From Helopsaltes ochotensis (taxonomy: Eukaryota; Chordata; Aves; Passeriformes; Locustellidae): 64,000 nt of DNA. Made by a program: the position numbers and the translations under genes. Positions 62,660 through 64,000 of the stretch are shown here, piece after piece (position 1 is the first letter of the stretch; each line of letters begins with the position of its first letter). The stretch lies in NCBI GenBank assembly GCA_013400155.1, contig VXBM01001012.1, positions 1 to 64,000 of the forward strand, read 5' to 3'. The notes under the pieces were generated by a model. That model saw only the letters and a list, made by a program, of their open reading frames with translations, was not told where the DNA came from and ran no database searches.

Positions 62660-64000
62660 AAATTCATTGAGGATGCTCTATTAAAACAGGATATTCCATT
62701 ATTTATAATTTAAAAGAAATAATTAATAATATCTTACACAGTTTCTGTAATTTCCAGTTGGATCATTCTATCAGTTTATACATTAACATATTCAAATTAG
62801 GGATGCATATAAGAGAGATGGGAGAGAAAAAGTAGACTGAAGAAAGCTGAAAAGAAGGCCAAACACTATGGACGAAATCATCAAAATAATTTGATGCTTC
62901 TTTCCATGTAGATCTCAAATACAGAGAGCAGTATCATAGTCTGACATAACAAAGCCAGCCTGAGAGAAAACTCAGCCAGGGACTCAGAAATGCTGACAGT
63001 GCATGTGAATGTAGCCAGGACGCTAGAGTTACACAGGACAAGTTCTAAGACTATGTCTCTGTCCTTGGATTTCTGGCGATATCAGCTTTTCTTTGCACCA
63101 TGATTAGGGCTGTGGTCAGCATGGACCCATCCTTGGGAGAAAGATGAGCCAAAATGAGTGCCCTTACCTTGGAAGCATCCCACGAGGATAGATGTGTGGG
63201 AACATGACTGTCCTGGCATAGCCGGATGTCAGGATGTCACAACTAATGAGGCATTTGCTATGTTCTGTGGGGGAAGGTGTTAAAACCACTGAGAACCTTG
63301 AACTACCTCTTGTAGTTCAGTGCCATAGCTGTCCCCATGGCAGCAGGAGACACTCTGCACCACTGCTGCTAAAGGAACATTATTTAAAAGCTCTGTCTGC
63401 AGCTCGAGCACTAATGTTCATGTCAAAAACTGTATTAATCTGTAACAACGACAATTCTGAAAGTGAAGCTTCTTGAATAGCAGAAAGGTGAAATATAAAT
63501 AATTAAATGCACCTGTCATCAGAACTCCAAGGCTCTAGCAAAAATGAGATAAAAAATTTGTTTTTCATGGGAAAATAAAGAAGAATATAGCAGAACACAG
63601 GAAATAGCTTTACTTGCTTAACCAGATGGTTTTGAATAAATGTAGGGAATAAATAGTTGCTTGCAGGCGGCATCCTATTGTCTTACTTAAATATTTTATG
63701 AATATGTGCTTTCTCATTAACAAATAAATAAAGTAAAATAAATTCTGAAACTATTAAATAGGTGCAAAATTAATCTTCAAATCTATTTGCACTGAAATAA
63801 AAGTGTCTATGAAGGAACTATTTCCAAAGAGCAGAATTTAAAAAATTTAAAACACAATTACAAAAAAAAAGCGCCCTATTAATCCACTGAAAGACAAATA
63901 TACAAGTATATATTAACAAAGGATCATATTGTAAAAAATTAGAGTCCTTGAATTGAAAGAAATAAATTTCTAACTTCAGTTTTCTTAGTCAAAACAGAAC
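62660..64000. other. Unique noncoding sequence to window end
   Basis: 62930-63480 is less AT-rich, has scattered CpGs and includes the 80-codon frame at 63234-63476, which has no recognised domain. From 63480 to the end the sequence is very AT-rich with AAAT runs. Confidence 0.45.

Noticed and set aside
1..64000. Bacterial-type features (operons, ribosome binding sites, CRISPR arrays, insertion sequences)
   Set aside because: The sequence is vertebrate nuclear DNA. Tandem arrays here are microsatellites without spacers, and no prokaryotic gene organisation is present.

Overview
This window is vertebrate nuclear DNA, almost certainly from a bird and probably from a songbird (Passeriformes). 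The evidence is the interspersed repeats. There are four CR1 LINE 3' ends, two of them ending or beginning in the CR1 terminal motif (ATTCTATG-type octamers). There are several avian ERVL-type LTRs. There is also one tRNA-Ile-derived SINE with a CR1-like 3' tail, which matches what I know of TguSINE1, a family described from zebra finch. The rest is strongly AT-rich, low-complexity-laden sequence typical of a gene desert or a very long intron on a macrochromosome.

I find no protein-coding gene I would defend. The longest open frames are only about 60-125 codons, and many are shadows of repeats (LTRs, CR1, A-rich tracts) or of the assembly gap. Two blocks are weakly exon-like. One at 20,589-21,379 has two adjacent open frames, then AATAAA, then a poly(A) tract 18 bases later, so it may be a processed retrocopy or a 3' terminal exon. 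One at 62,375-62,577 is an open frame with several CpGs running into a GT donor-like site. Neither product is recognised.

Layout. 0-5 kb: CR1 fragment (1.1 kb), a solo LTR with perfect 5-bp target duplications (1.7-2.3 kb) and a CR1 3' end (4.3-4.7 kb). 5-15 kb: unique sequence with a 13-bp-stem hairpin in a CpG-bearing patch (6.1 kb), a 9-bp minisatellite (8.5 kb), an AAAT array (9.2 kb), a second LTR (12.4-13.0 kb) and a CR1 (14.5-15.1 kb). 15-31 kb: mostly unique AT-rich sequence, the retrocopy candidate at 20.6-21.4 kb, a full ERVL-like LTR at 25.8-26.3 kb and a 5' fragment of the same family in opposite orientation at 29.6-29.7 kb. 31-45 kb: two microsatellites (ATT and TAATAAC) and A-rich tracts, otherwise unique. 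45-48.2 kb: a repeat cluster with T-rich tract, SINE, A-rich tract, LTR fragment, a 310-base run of N and an LTR-like segment. 48-64 kb: a 53-base poly(T) ending in an N, a third full LTR at 54.6-55.2 kb, an old CR1 at 59.8-60.0 kb and the exon-like block at 62.4 kb.

No operon-like, CRISPR, defence or otherwise novel system is present. The value of the window is its transposon history and a handful of candidate conserved, regulatory or retrocopied segments that only alignment or transcript data can settle.
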